This document shows, in pieces, positions 16,050 through 23,311 of a stretch of 39,565 nucleotides of DNA. Source of the DNA: G020354785 sp964534745 (lineage in GTDB: Bacteria; Bacteroidota; Bacteroidia; Bacteroidales; UBA10428); NCBI GenBank assembly GCA_964534745.1, contig CAZHQW010000030.1:1-39565 (forward strand), given 5' to 3'. The notes below the pieces were generated by a model that saw only the letters and a list, made by a program, of their open reading frames with translations, was not told the origin of the DNA and searched no databases. Position numbers and translations under genes: made by a program. Position 1 is the stretch's first letter. Each line of letters opens with the position of its first letter.

Positions 16050-17546
16050 ATGCGGAATTATAAGTACATGGACAGGGATATAATAATAATTGGAGCGGGA
16101 CTGTCGGGCCTGGCATGTGCGTTGAGGCTTGGTGCATCAGGTTACAGGGTGCTTGTGCTGGAGAGTAATGAAGGTCCGGGAGGAAAAATATCTGAAAAGA
16201 GAGCCCACGGGTATAGATTCGATACCGGCGCTTCACTGCTTACAATTCCCGAATTAATGGAGGATCTGCTGGATGCAGCCGAGGCAGAAGAAAGAGTCAG
16301 CATCAGGCAGCTTGACATTATTTGCAGGTATTTTTATAGTGACGGCACAATAATAAATGCATTCCGGGATACCGATGATTTTGCAACTGAAATTCATAAG
16401 AAGACAGGTGAAAAAAAAGAAAGTGTACTGGCTTTTCTCAGAAATAGCAGGTATTTGTATGATCTGACAAAGGATACTTTCATTTTCAGTCCCTTCAGGA
16501 CATTATCGAATATGTTTTCCCGGGCTGCATTAAATGTGTTGTTGCACTTTCGTGCCCTTGATGCGTCCAGGAGCATGCACGAAAAAAACAGCCGGTGGTT
16601 TTCGGATGCAAGAACCCGGCAGTTGTTCAACAGGTATGCAACATACAGCGGTTCAAATCCTTATAAAGCACCTGCCACGCTGAATATCATTGCCCACCTG
16701 GAGCATAGCGGCGGTGCATATTTACCTGAAAGGGGCATGTTCAGCCTTATACAGGTGTTATATAAATCGGCCCTGGCAAAGGGAGTCGAATTTATGTTTA
16801 ACAGGAGGGCAGAAAAGATAATTACAGGAAGAAAGGGCACAAGGGGTGTGGAGGCAGGTGGCGAGATCCTTCAAAGTAATATCGTTGTTAGTGATGCTGA
16901 TATTTTCTCGGTTTATAACCGGCTTTTGGTGCAGAAAAAGGTGCCCGGGTATCTTTTAAGGCAGGAACTGTCGTCATCGGCAATTATTTTTTTCTGGGGT
17001 ATTAAAAATACGTACCCTGCTCTTGAAACACACAATATATTATTTTCAACGGATTATAAGTCTGAGTTCGAATATATTTTTGAAAGGAAAGCAGTATATG
17101 ATGATCCCACAATATATATTTATATCAGTAGCAAGATTGTACATACCGATGCACCGGCCGGCTGCGAAAACTGGTTTGTCATGATTAACAGTCCCGTTAA
17201 TGAGGGGCAGGACTGGGACAGTTGTGTGGCGGAAGCACGCAGGAATATAATATCAAAGATAAATAAGACACTGGATATTGACATAGAGTCTTATATAGAG
17301 TTCGAAGATTTTGCCGATCCGCGCACTATTGAGAAAAACAGCAGTTCGTTTAAAGGTGCGTTATACGGAAACAGCTCAAACAATAAGATGGCTGCATTTT
17401 TCCGGCATCCGAATTTTATGTGTAGATTTAAAGGATTATTTTTTACAGGGGGAAGTGTACATCCAGGGGGAGGCATACCACTTTGCCTTGCCTCGGCAAA
17501 AATTGTCGCTGATAAAATAATGAAATCTCATAAGCTTCACTTATGA
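16050..17546 (+). CDS. crtD: CrtD-like carotenoid 3,4-desaturase (CrtI-family paralogue)
   Basis: 498 residues. FAD motif IIIIGAGLSGL begins near residue 11, with GPGGKISE and GYRFDTGASLLTIPEL after it. The C-terminus carries FFTGGSVHPGGGIPLCLASAKI. That HPGGGIPL form is characteristic of the CrtD (1-hydroxycarotenoid 3,4-desaturase) branch rather than of phytoene desaturases. CrtD acts on the hydroxylated end group made by a hydratase, and cruF follows with an ATGA overlap, which fits. The start at 16050 gives six residues more than an internal ATG at 16068, which would place the FAD strand at the usual distance from the N-terminus; either is possible. Alternatives are a CrtN/CrtP-type oxidase of a C30 pathway or another saturase/desaturase of the family. 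Confidence 0.85.
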   Translation: MRNYKYMDRDIIIIGAGLSGLACALRLGASGYRVLVLESNEGPGGKISEKRAHGYRFDTGASLLTIPELMEDLLDAAEAEERVSIRQLDIICRYFYSDGTIINAFRDTDDFATEIHKKTGEKKESVLAFLRNSRYLYDLTKDTFIFSPFRTLSNMFSRAALNVLLHFRALDASRSMHEKNSRWFSDARTRQLFNRYATYSGSNPYKAPATLNIIAHLEHSGGAYLPERGMFSLIQVLYKSALAKGVEFMFNRRAEKIITGRKGTRGVEAGGEILQSNIVVSDADIFSVYNRLLVQKKVPGYLLRQELSSSAIIFFWGIKNTYPALETHNILFSTDYKSEFEYIFERKAVYDDPTIYIYISSKIVHTDAPAGCENWFVMINSPVNEGQDWDSCVAEARRNIISKINKTLDIDIESYIEFEDFADPRTIEKNSSSFKGALYGNSSNNKMAAFFRHPNFMCRFKGLFFTGGSVHPGGGIPLCLASAKIVADKIMKSHKLHL

Positions 17547-18187
17547 AGGATTTTTTAAAACTGCCCGCATACGAGGCAAAGAAATTTATTATTATTTATT
17601 ATTTAATCGGACTGGTAGGATTGAGCATATCCTTCACTGCAAGGTATTTCATATATATTATACCCTTTTCCATTCTGATTAACCTCTTTTTTGTCCTTTA
17701 TTACAACAATGAAAGGGATACCGGATTTATAATATGCAGCTTACTGATAATTGTGCTGGGTACGACAGCAGAGATGGCTGGAGTTAATACAGGGGTGATC
17801 TTTGGCAGTTATTCGTACAGCAATAGTGTGCTGGGACCCCGGTTGTTTGGCACTCCTCTGATTATAGGCCTTAACTGGTATATACTTATATACTGTACTT
17901 TTGTATTGGTTAATAAATTCAAGATACCAGTTATGGTAAGGATATTAATAGGGGGCGTGGTTATGGTGCTTTTTGATCTTTTGCTGGAACCTGTTGCAGG
18001 CAGCCTGAATATGTGGAACTGGACAGCCGGTGAGGTGCCGGTACAGAATTATGCAGCCTGGTTCGTGCTGGCATGTGCATTTTTGGGTATCATGTACCTG
18101 GGGAAAGCAGATATTAAGAATGTTATTTCAATACATTTGCTCCTGGTACAGTTTATATTTTTTGCAGGATTAAACCTGTTTTTGTAA
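17543..18187 (+). CDS. cruF: CruF-type carotenoid 1,2-hydratase (PF04240 membrane protein)
   Basis: 214 residues, integral inner-membrane protein with about seven hydrophobic helices. The family marks are GVIFGSYSYSNSVLGPRLFG followed by TPLIIGLNWY, and FDLLLEPVAGSLNMWNW. These belong to the DUF422/Caroten_synth family that includes the gamma-carotene 1',2'-hydratase CruF of Bacteroidota, cyanobacteria and Deinococcus. It adds water across the terminal psi-end double bond, giving the tertiary hydroxyl to which a sugar can be attached. It overlaps the crtD-like gene by 4 bases (ATGA) and is followed after 26 bases by the acyltransferase. Some members of the family are bisanhydrobacterioruberin hydratases (CruF of archaea), so substrate is inferred. 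Confidence 0.9.
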   Translation: MKDFLKLPAYEAKKFIIIYYLIGLVGLSISFTARYFIYIIPFSILINLFFVLYYNNERDTGFIICSLLIIVLGTTAEMAGVNTGVIFGSYSYSNSVLGPRLFGTPLIIGLNWYILIYCTFVLVNKFKIPVMVRILIGGVVMVLFDLLLEPVAGSLNMWNWTAGEVPVQNYAAWFVLACAFLGIMYLGKADIKNVISIHLLLVQFIFFAGLNLFL

Positions 18188-18213
18188 TTTGTAATTGGTA
18201 TAGCAGATAAATA

Positions 18214-18822
18214 ATGATAAAGTCAAGGCATATACCGTTCTATGTATGGTTATTCAACTGGTATGCAAGGATAATGCTCAGGAGGCATTTTCATGAGATT
18301 AATATCAAATCGGATGTAAGCCTGAGGAAGGTGCCGACAGTAGTTATTGCCAATCATTTCAGCTGGTGGGACGGCTTCTTTGTAGTATATATTAATTCCA
18401 GGATGTTTCATAAAAAGCTGCATGTTATGATGCTGGAGGAGCAGCTGAAAAAGCACAGGATCCTAAGCAAGGCAGGGGCTTTTTCAGTTGAAAGAAAGAA
18501 GAAATCAGTACTTGAGTCAATAGAATACTGTATTTACCTGCTCAATGATAAAGATAATCTATTGTTATTCTATCCCCAGGGAGAGATTCAGTCCATTTAC
18601 CATTACCCTGTTAAATTTGAAAAGGGACTGTTAAATATGCTGGAAGGGTCTGATAAGGAATTCCAGCTTGTTTTTCTTGCTGCACTGACTGATTTTTTTT
18701 CAAATAAAAAGCCGGTACTTAACCTTAATATGGTTGAATATGCAGGTGACTACAGCCATGGTGCAATAGAGAAAGCATATAATAATTTCCTGATTGACTG
18801 TATTGAAAGTCAGAAAGAATAG
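18214..18822 (+). CDS. Acyltransferase of the PlsC/LPLAT family, CruD-like by context
   Basis: 202 residues. The catalytic H(x4)D motif is NHFSWWDGF (H48, D53). The second block is FYPQGEIQ, equivalent to FPEGT of PlsC, and a hydrophobic helix lies near the N-terminus. This fold transfers acyl groups from acyl-ACP or acyl-CoA to a hydroxyl. The phosphate-gripping arginine of glycerolipid acyltransferases (EGTR) is replaced here by GEIQ, which argues against a lysophosphatidate substrate. Because it sits between cruF and a CruC-like glycosyltransferase, it most likely esterifies the carotenoid sugar. This would parallel the Chlorobium pair CruC (glucosyl) and CruD (lauroyl). The function is inferred from context plus that missing arginine. 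The glycosyltransferase begins only 3 bases downstream. Confidence 0.82.
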   Translation: MIKSRHIPFYVWLFNWYARIMLRRHFHEINIKSDVSLRKVPTVVIANHFSWWDGFFVVYINSRMFHKKLHVMMLEEQLKKHRILSKAGAFSVERKKKSVLESIEYCIYLLNDKDNLLLFYPQGEIQSIYHYPVKFEKGLLNMLEGSDKEFQLVFLAALTDFFSNKKPVLNLNMVEYAGDYSHGAIEKAYNNFLIDCIESQKE

Positions 18823-18825
18823 ATA

Positions 18826-19917
18826 ATGCTTGTCATTTCTTATATAATTCTGGCCTTCCTTGTAATAAGACTGCTCATAGCGCTCACCAATCTTGTAACA
18901 AGGCGGTGGCTGTCATCAGGGCAGTATTCAGGCAGCCAGTTTATTTCGGTATTGATTCCTGCAAGGAATGAGTCGGAAAACATAGGAAAGCTGCTCGACA
19001 ATATTGTTAGCCAGGATTATAAAAATTATGAAGTCATAGTATATGATGATATGTCGGAAGACGGTACTCTTGATATCGTGAAGGCTTATTCTCTGAAAGA
19101 CAGAAGGATAGGGTATATAGAGGGTAAGGAGCTTCCCGAAGGGTGGCTGGGGAAAAATTATGCCTGCCACAGGCTATCACTTAAAGCAAGGGGTTCATTT
19201 TTCTTATTTATGGATGCTGATGTGAAAATTGAAAAGGGATTGATAGGAAGTTCTCTGCGTTATTTTGATAAAGAGAGGCTGGCACTTCTTTCAATTTTTC
19301 CGCAGCAAGAGATGGTTACGGCAGGAGAGAAGCTGACGGTGCCCCTGATGAACTGGATCCTGGTTTCCATGTTGCCTCTGATACTGGTTGAATATTCTTC
19401 CCGCAAGTCCCTGTCGGCAGCAAACGGACAATTTATGCTGTTTGATGCCGGCATTTACAGGAAGTACAGGTGGCATGAGAAAGTAAGGTCTCATAAGGTT
19501 GAGGATATTGAAATAGTAAAACTGGTAAAAAGAGAAGATTACAGGGTGATAACACTTTTGAGCAACGGCCTGATAAGATGCCGTATGTATAATAATATCA
19601 AGGAAAGCATTGAAGGATTTTCAAAAAATGTGACCGCTTTCTTCGGCAACAGCGCCCTTTTAACAATACTTTTTACTGTTATTACTTCTTTTGGCATATT
19701 TGCCCTTATTTTCACATCTTATTTGCTTGCCGCAGTATACGTAATCCTTTCCGTAATGCTGAGGATAGTAATTTCAATCCAGAGCAGGCAGGGTGTGCTG
19801 ACAAACATATTACTTATTATACCTCAACAAATTGCTTTTATTGTTGTTGTATTAAAGGCTCTCTATAACAAATCCGTAAAATATGGAAACTGGAAAGGAA
19901 GGCAGATCAGGTTTTAG
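18826..19917 (+). CDS. Membrane glycosyltransferase family 2, CruC-like
   Basis: 363 residues. An N-terminal membrane helix (about 3-22) precedes a GT-A domain with ISVLIPARNESENIG, the nucleotide-binding YDDMSEDGT (D74, D75), LPEGWLGKNYAC and the metal-binding DAD at 130-132. ANGQFMLFD and KVEDIEIVKLVK follow in the acceptor region. Three helices at about 275-345 end the protein before a basic tail. The 'GWLGKNYAC...F(L)FMDADV' pattern is shared by the CruC chlorobactene glucosyltransferase group and hopanoid HpnI-like enzymes. In this operon a carotenoid glycosyl transfer to the CruF-derived hydroxyl is the likely role. The 3' end overlaps the TPR gene by 35 bases. No sugar can be assigned. 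A glycolipid role independent of carotenoids remains possible. Confidence 0.88.
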   Translation: MLVISYIILAFLVIRLLIALTNLVTRRWLSSGQYSGSQFISVLIPARNESENIGKLLDNIVSQDYKNYEVIVYDDMSEDGTLDIVKAYSLKDRRIGYIEGKELPEGWLGKNYACHRLSLKARGSFFLFMDADVKIEKGLIGSSLRYFDKERLALLSIFPQQEMVTAGEKLTVPLMNWILVSMLPLILVEYSSRKSLSAANGQFMLFDAGIYRKYRWHEKVRSHKVEDIEIVKLVKREDYRVITLLSNGLIRCRMYNNIKESIEGFSKNVTAFFGNSALLTILFTVITSFGIFALIFTSYLLAAVYVILSVMLRIVISIQSRQGVLTNILLIIPQQIAFIVVVLKALYNKSVKYGNWKGRQIRF

Positions 19918-20665
19918 TAAATATTCAATCACAGGGCGGGTACTGGTTGTCATTTTGTTGCTTATTCCCTTATTCTGGGTAAACGGACAGACATCTTACA
20001 ATGAGAATATATACAGGGCATTTATCAGCGGGAAAATGGACATGTGGGAATATAATATGAACAGGATGGAAGAAAAATATTTAAAAGAAAGGAATATCCA
20101 GGGCCTCTATGATCTGACCTACACATTTTATGGTTATATAGCCTACTGCATTGTTACGGGTGATGAAGCCACCGCCAGGTATTATATTGATAAAGCAGGG
20201 CATAATATTGATATATTATTGAAGCATGACTCATTATGGGCTGAGGCATACTCTCTCAGAGGTGCCCTTTACGGTTTTGAAATCGGGTTGAATCCGCTGA
20301 AGGCTCTTGAGTACGGGGTAAAAAGCATCAAAAACATTAACAGGGCTGTGGAGCTTGATAAAAACAATCCAAGGGTAATTATGGAGCTGGGCAATATGAA
20401 ATACTATACTCCCTGGATACTGGGAGGCGGATTAAAAAAAGCCATACATTACCACGAAAAGGCTGTTAACATTTTTGAATCGGACAAAGAGGAAATTAAA
20501 GGTAACTGGATATACCTGCTTGTACTCACAAACCTGGCACGGTGGTACAGTGAGGATAACAAGATAAATGAAGCAAGGATTACCTATAAAAAGATCCTGG
20601 ACATAGAGCCCGATTATTTATGGGTGAGGGATTACCTGTATCCGGAACTTGTAAATAAAAGATAA
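19883..20665 (+). CDS. Exported TPR-like protein closing the carotenoid operon
   Basis: 260 residues. A membrane-targeting segment at about 19-33 (LVVILLLIPLFWVNGQ) reads as a signal peptide with a long basic n-region. TPR-like helices follow (ARYYIDKAGHNID, YSLRGALYGFEIG, NINRAVELDKNNPRVIMELGNMKYYTP, GGGLKKAIHYHEKAVNIFE, ARITYKKILDIEPDYLWVRDYL). It has clear similarity to the protein at 10291-10935: both have the AxEL-x-x-NNPR, LG, YYTP, GGGL series with the same spacing. Its start lies 35 bases inside the glycosyltransferase gene, so it belongs to the carotenoid operon. No enzymatic motif is seen. It could be a periplasmic scaffold or binding protein for the finished glyco-carotenoid, which is speculation. 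The scaffold gap begins 8 bases after its stop. Confidence 0.8.
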   Translation: METGKEGRSGFSKYSITGRVLVVILLLIPLFWVNGQTSYNENIYRAFISGKMDMWEYNMNRMEEKYLKERNIQGLYDLTYTFYGYIAYCIVTGDEATARYYIDKAGHNIDILLKHDSLWAEAYSLRGALYGFEIGLNPLKALEYGVKSIKNINRAVELDKNNPRVIMELGNMKYYTPWILGGGLKKAIHYHEKAVNIFESDKEEIKGNWIYLLVLTNLARWYSEDNKINEARITYKKILDIEPDYLWVRDYLYPELVNKR

Positions 20666-20673
20666 GCAAGGAC

Positions 20674-20773
20674 NNNNNNNNNNNNNNNNNNNNNNNNNNN
20701 NNNNNNNNNNNNNNNNNNNNNNNNNNNNNNNNNNNNNNNNNNNNNNNNNNNNNNNNNNNNNNNNNNNNNNNNN
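20674..20773. other. Assembly gap of 100 N
   Basis: Exactly 100 N, so a scaffold placeholder. It hides the end of the carotenoid operon and the 5' part of the GH114-like gene. The real distance is unknown, and additional operon genes may be missing here. Confidence 0.99.
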
Positions 20774-21529
20774 GATGCTGACTATCTGAACTCCATTGAC
20801 GGTGTCGGACGTGAGGATTTGTTCTATGGTTATGATGATGATGATCAGGAAACACCGAAAGCAGAAAAGGACTATATGATGGTGTTTCTTGATATATGTG
20901 AGGATGCCGGTGTGGAAGTTCTTGTCACGGACTATTGCTTTTCACACCAGAAGATGGAGGAGTCGTATGTGAAAAATCAGGCAAAGGGCTTTGTCTCTTT
21001 CGCCGCTCCTGACAGGGAACTGAGTGTTATTCCTGATTATCCGGATGAGCCGAATAATGTCAATGCATATGATATTGGCTCTCTTGACGCTGCCAGGAAC
21101 TTTCTTTACCTGCTCAATCCCGAGAACTACGCATCAAGGAATGAATTTATTGAGGCACTGTCGGCAACGGATTACGATCTACTGATAATTGACTATTTTT
21201 TTGAAGATGAAGAATTTACCGCCTCTGAGATAAACACGCTGAAACACAAAAATAACGGGGGACGAAGGTTAGTGGTTTCATATATGAGTATCGGTGAAGC
21301 AGAAGATTATCGCTATTACTGGCACAGTGACTGGGAAAACCATTCCCCGTCATGGCTCGCCGGTGAGAATCCCGAATGGGAAGGTAACTATAAGGTAAGG
21401 TTCTGGAAGCAGGAATGGAAGAACATCATTTACGGGAGTGAGGATTCATATCTTGGCAAGATTATAAACAAGGGATTTGACGGTGTTTATCTTGATATTA
21501 TTGATGCATTTGAATATTTTGAAGAATAA
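20774..21529 (+). CDS. GH114-like (MJ1477/TM1410 family) putative glycosidase, 5' end missing
   Basis: 251 residues are readable from the gap edge, with no valid start inside (a TTG at 20819 is internal). Blocks in order are IDGVGREDLFYGYDDDD, VEVLVTDYCFSHQKMEESY, KGFVSFAAPDREL, ARNFLYLLNPENYASRNEF, YDLLIIDYFFEDEEFT, VVSYMSIGEAEDYRYYW, NPEWEGNYKVRFW, and GFDGVYLDIIDAFEYFEE right before the stop. These belong to the TIM-barrel family related to endo-alpha-1,4-polygalactosaminidase. The acidic residues in IGEAEDYR and YLDIIDA are the probable catalytic region. The DGVGREDLFYG part normally comes after the YLDIIDA part, so the barrel seems permuted. The signal peptide and the IIPQNG-type block would be in the gap. 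Substrate is unknown; the family is poorly characterised. Confidence 0.85.
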   Translation, partial: DADYLNSIDGVGREDLFYGYDDDDQETPKAEKDYMMVFLDICEDAGVEVLVTDYCFSHQKMEESYVKNQAKGFVSFAAPDRELSVIPDYPDEPNNVNAYDIGSLDAARNFLYLLNPENYASRNEFIEALSATDYDLLIIDYFFEDEEFTASEINTLKHKNNGGRRLVVSYMSIGEAEDYRYYWHSDWENHSPSWLAGENPEWEGNYKVRFWKQEWKNIIYGSEDSYLGKIINKGFDGVYLDIIDAFEYFEE

Positions 21530-21554
21530 CAGGCTGGCGTGGTGAACCGCAGTC

Positions 21555-21977
21555 TCAGGTATTTTTGATTCTAAGAATCTTATCAGGGGGTATTTCGCTT
21601 ATTTTTTTCCTGAGCCAGTCAAGTGCGTCAACTTCCTTGTTAAAGACCCTTGTTGGAAGACGGGGCAGTGTAACATTTATGTATAAATTTGCCAGGGCAT
21701 TGTGAAATGCGGAATTCATTAAAATAGCTACGGCAACAACTATCTGTTTGTCCTGTTTTCCGAAGTATGCTCTTGCTTCCCTTGACATAAAAATCATATC
21801 CCTGATATCCATCAGGTTTGCATGGATGTAGGGTCCGGCAATTTCACCGGCACGATTTACAATGTCCATGGCTGCATCCAGGTCTATGCTGGCGTTAGGT
21901 AATATTTTTATCTTTACGATCCCTTCCTCCTCAATATCTACAGTAGCCATACCGCGAATATTTCCGGAGAGATTCAT
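21555..21977 (-). CDS. STAS/SpoIIAA-like small protein
   Basis: 140 residues, cytoplasmic, no signal peptide. The pattern VKIKILPNASIDLDAAMDIV, LMDIRDMIFMSREARAYFG, VAVAILMNSAFHNALANLYI, LPRLPTRVFNKEVDALDWLRK alternates strands and helices. It resembles a group of Bacteroidota SpoIIAA/STAS-like proteins in which the 'D(I/T)R(D)...REAR' segment follows the central strand. I cannot name a function. The residue usually phosphorylated in STAS anti-sigma antagonists is not evident. It lies 67 bases downstream of the GH12 gene on the same strand, so it may be its distal operon partner. A SiaC-family protein, another small regulatory type, lies on the far side of the GH12/GH94 pair. Confidence 0.7.
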   Translation of the reverse strand: MNLSGNIRGMATVDIEEEGIVKIKILPNASIDLDAAMDIVNRAGEIAGPYIHANLMDIRDMIFMSREARAYFGKQDKQIVVAVAILMNSAFHNALANLYINVTLPRLPTRVFNKEVDALDWLRKKISEIPPDKILRIKNT

Positions 21978-22044
21978 TTTTTACATATTATATTATTATT
22001 AAAAATAATAAAAACTTATGTATTTTAAAAATAATTAACCTATG

Positions 22045-23091
22045 CTACCTGGATATTATTATTTTTTTGGCATCGACAGGACTATCACCGACATACAGTT
22101 TGCAGACATATATTCCGGCCGGCAGTCCGTTCCCATCAAAAATGACTTTATGCGTACCTGCCGGCTGCATGGTGTTTACCAGTGAATGCACTTCCCTGCC
22201 CCGGATATCATATATTTTTATTGACACAGCGGCATTTTCAGATATAGAATATGATATTGTTGTCGATACATTAAAAGGATTTGGAACGTTTTGCCCGTTC
22301 AGGAATCCTGATTTTGCTGCTGTCCCGCGAAATTCGCTGATAGCAGAGTATACTCCTTCGATTACAGATCCTGAGAACGAGTGAGATGTCAGTCCCTGTC
22401 CGTCCCTCCATATTTCGAAACCTGCTTCCATGTTATGCATATACCAGTCCGTTTCCAGGTAGCCGCGAGTTACGGCGTCATGAATAAAATCGCGGATGTC
22501 GAGGCTTACGCTGTCAGCAGCGCTCTTTAACCTGTAAGCTATATAGTTGACCCACCATTCTGCAAAATATACATCCCATTCGTGCCCTCCCAGGTTCACT
22601 GTGCCGACCTTTGAACCACCGGGTGTTGCGCCGCCGTTATAGTCGATCCAGATCATCATTTCACCGTTGTAATCAGATCCGGAGCTATCGGCAGCAAACC
22701 ACGATTCATAGGCGGCATTCCATGTTCCCGAGGCACCCTCAGTGCTTATGACCCATGTCATGGGGGCACTTGCTATCTCACTAATCTTTTTGGGAAGCGG
22801 GTTATCTTTGGAGGTGCACCATCCCCAGTGGCACCCTTTGTATATAAACGGGTATGAACAGACCCCAGGATCATCATGAGTGGAAAGGGACACCTCAAAG
22901 AAAGTTGTGTCCGGATCTACGTTTAGGCACTGGTCGCCTACACCTTCCCCGTCACCCCATACGTTGTTCGATACATTGTATTCACCTCCCATTACATCTA
23001 TCGATGCCGGGGCACATAATTCCTGAACCTGTCCGTTTAGGCTTAATGTAATTAAAATAATAACTAAACAAGCTGTACAATACTTTCTCAT
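22045..23091 (-). CDS. Secreted GH12 endo-beta-glucanase with T9SS sorting domain
   Basis: 348 residues. The signal peptide covers 1-20 (ends SLNGQ). The GH12 domain spans about 21-245: YNVSNNVWGD, QCLNVDPDT, YPFIYKGCHWGWC, AAYESWFA, the nucleophile E144 in GEMMIWIDYNG, and the acid/base E226 in AGFEIWRDGQGL. Cysteines at 26/55 and 78/87/92 are suitable for disulfides. A type A T9SS domain follows (about 268-348; NVPNPFNVSTTISY, AGTHKVIFDGNGLPAGIYVCKL). GH12 enzymes cut beta-1,4-glucan (cellulose) or xyloglucan and mixed-linkage glucan. It is divergent from a cellobiose phosphorylase gene 220 bases away, which points to cellulose or cello-oligosaccharide use. The STAS-like gene lies downstream. 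Confidence 0.88.
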   Translation of the reverse strand: MRKYCTACLVIILITLSLNGQVQELCAPASIDVMGGEYNVSNNVWGDGEGVGDQCLNVDPDTTFFEVSLSTHDDPGVCSYPFIYKGCHWGWCTSKDNPLPKKISEIASAPMTWVISTEGASGTWNAAYESWFAADSSGSDYNGEMMIWIDYNGGATPGGSKVGTVNLGGHEWDVYFAEWWVNYIAYRLKSAADSVSLDIRDFIHDAVTRGYLETDWYMHNMEAGFEIWRDGQGLTSHSFSGSVIEGVYSAISEFRGTAAKSGFLNGQNVPNPFNVSTTISYSISENAAVSIKIYDIRGREVHSLVNTMQPAGTHKVIFDGNGLPAGIYVCKLYVGDSPVDAKKIIISR

Positions 23092-23137
23092 TTTAACAAT
23101 TTTAATCTGGTTAATAAAATACTGCTATAAGATACAC

Positions 23138-23153
23138 AGTTTAAAATTAAACT
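23138..23153. promoter_or_regulatory. Palindrome in the GH12/GH94 divergent spacer
   Basis: AGTTTAA and TTAAACT form perfect 7-bp arms around two A residues, 47-62 bases upstream of the GH12 start in the 220-base divergent spacer. It could be an operator shared by the two genes. The region is very AT-rich, so a chance palindrome is possible. Nothing else in the spacer is recognisable apart from a TATCTTTA (-7-like) on the plus strand. Confidence 0.3.
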
Positions 23154-23311
23154 TTATGAATTAAATATAAAATAAATTAATTGGCATATGTTAGGATTAT
23201 ATATCCGATTCCGATATCTTTAGCGGCAAAAGCTTAAGTTGAATCTTTCTTGCGTAACTATTTAGTCTTCAATAAATAGTGAGGCAGTCAAATAATTAAA
23301 AAATTTAAATT

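Noticed and set aside
20819..21529. TTG at 20819 as start of the GH114-like gene
   Set aside because: The frame stays open to the gap edge and the 15 codons before it (SIDGVGRED region) are conserved family sequence, so the start is in the gap.
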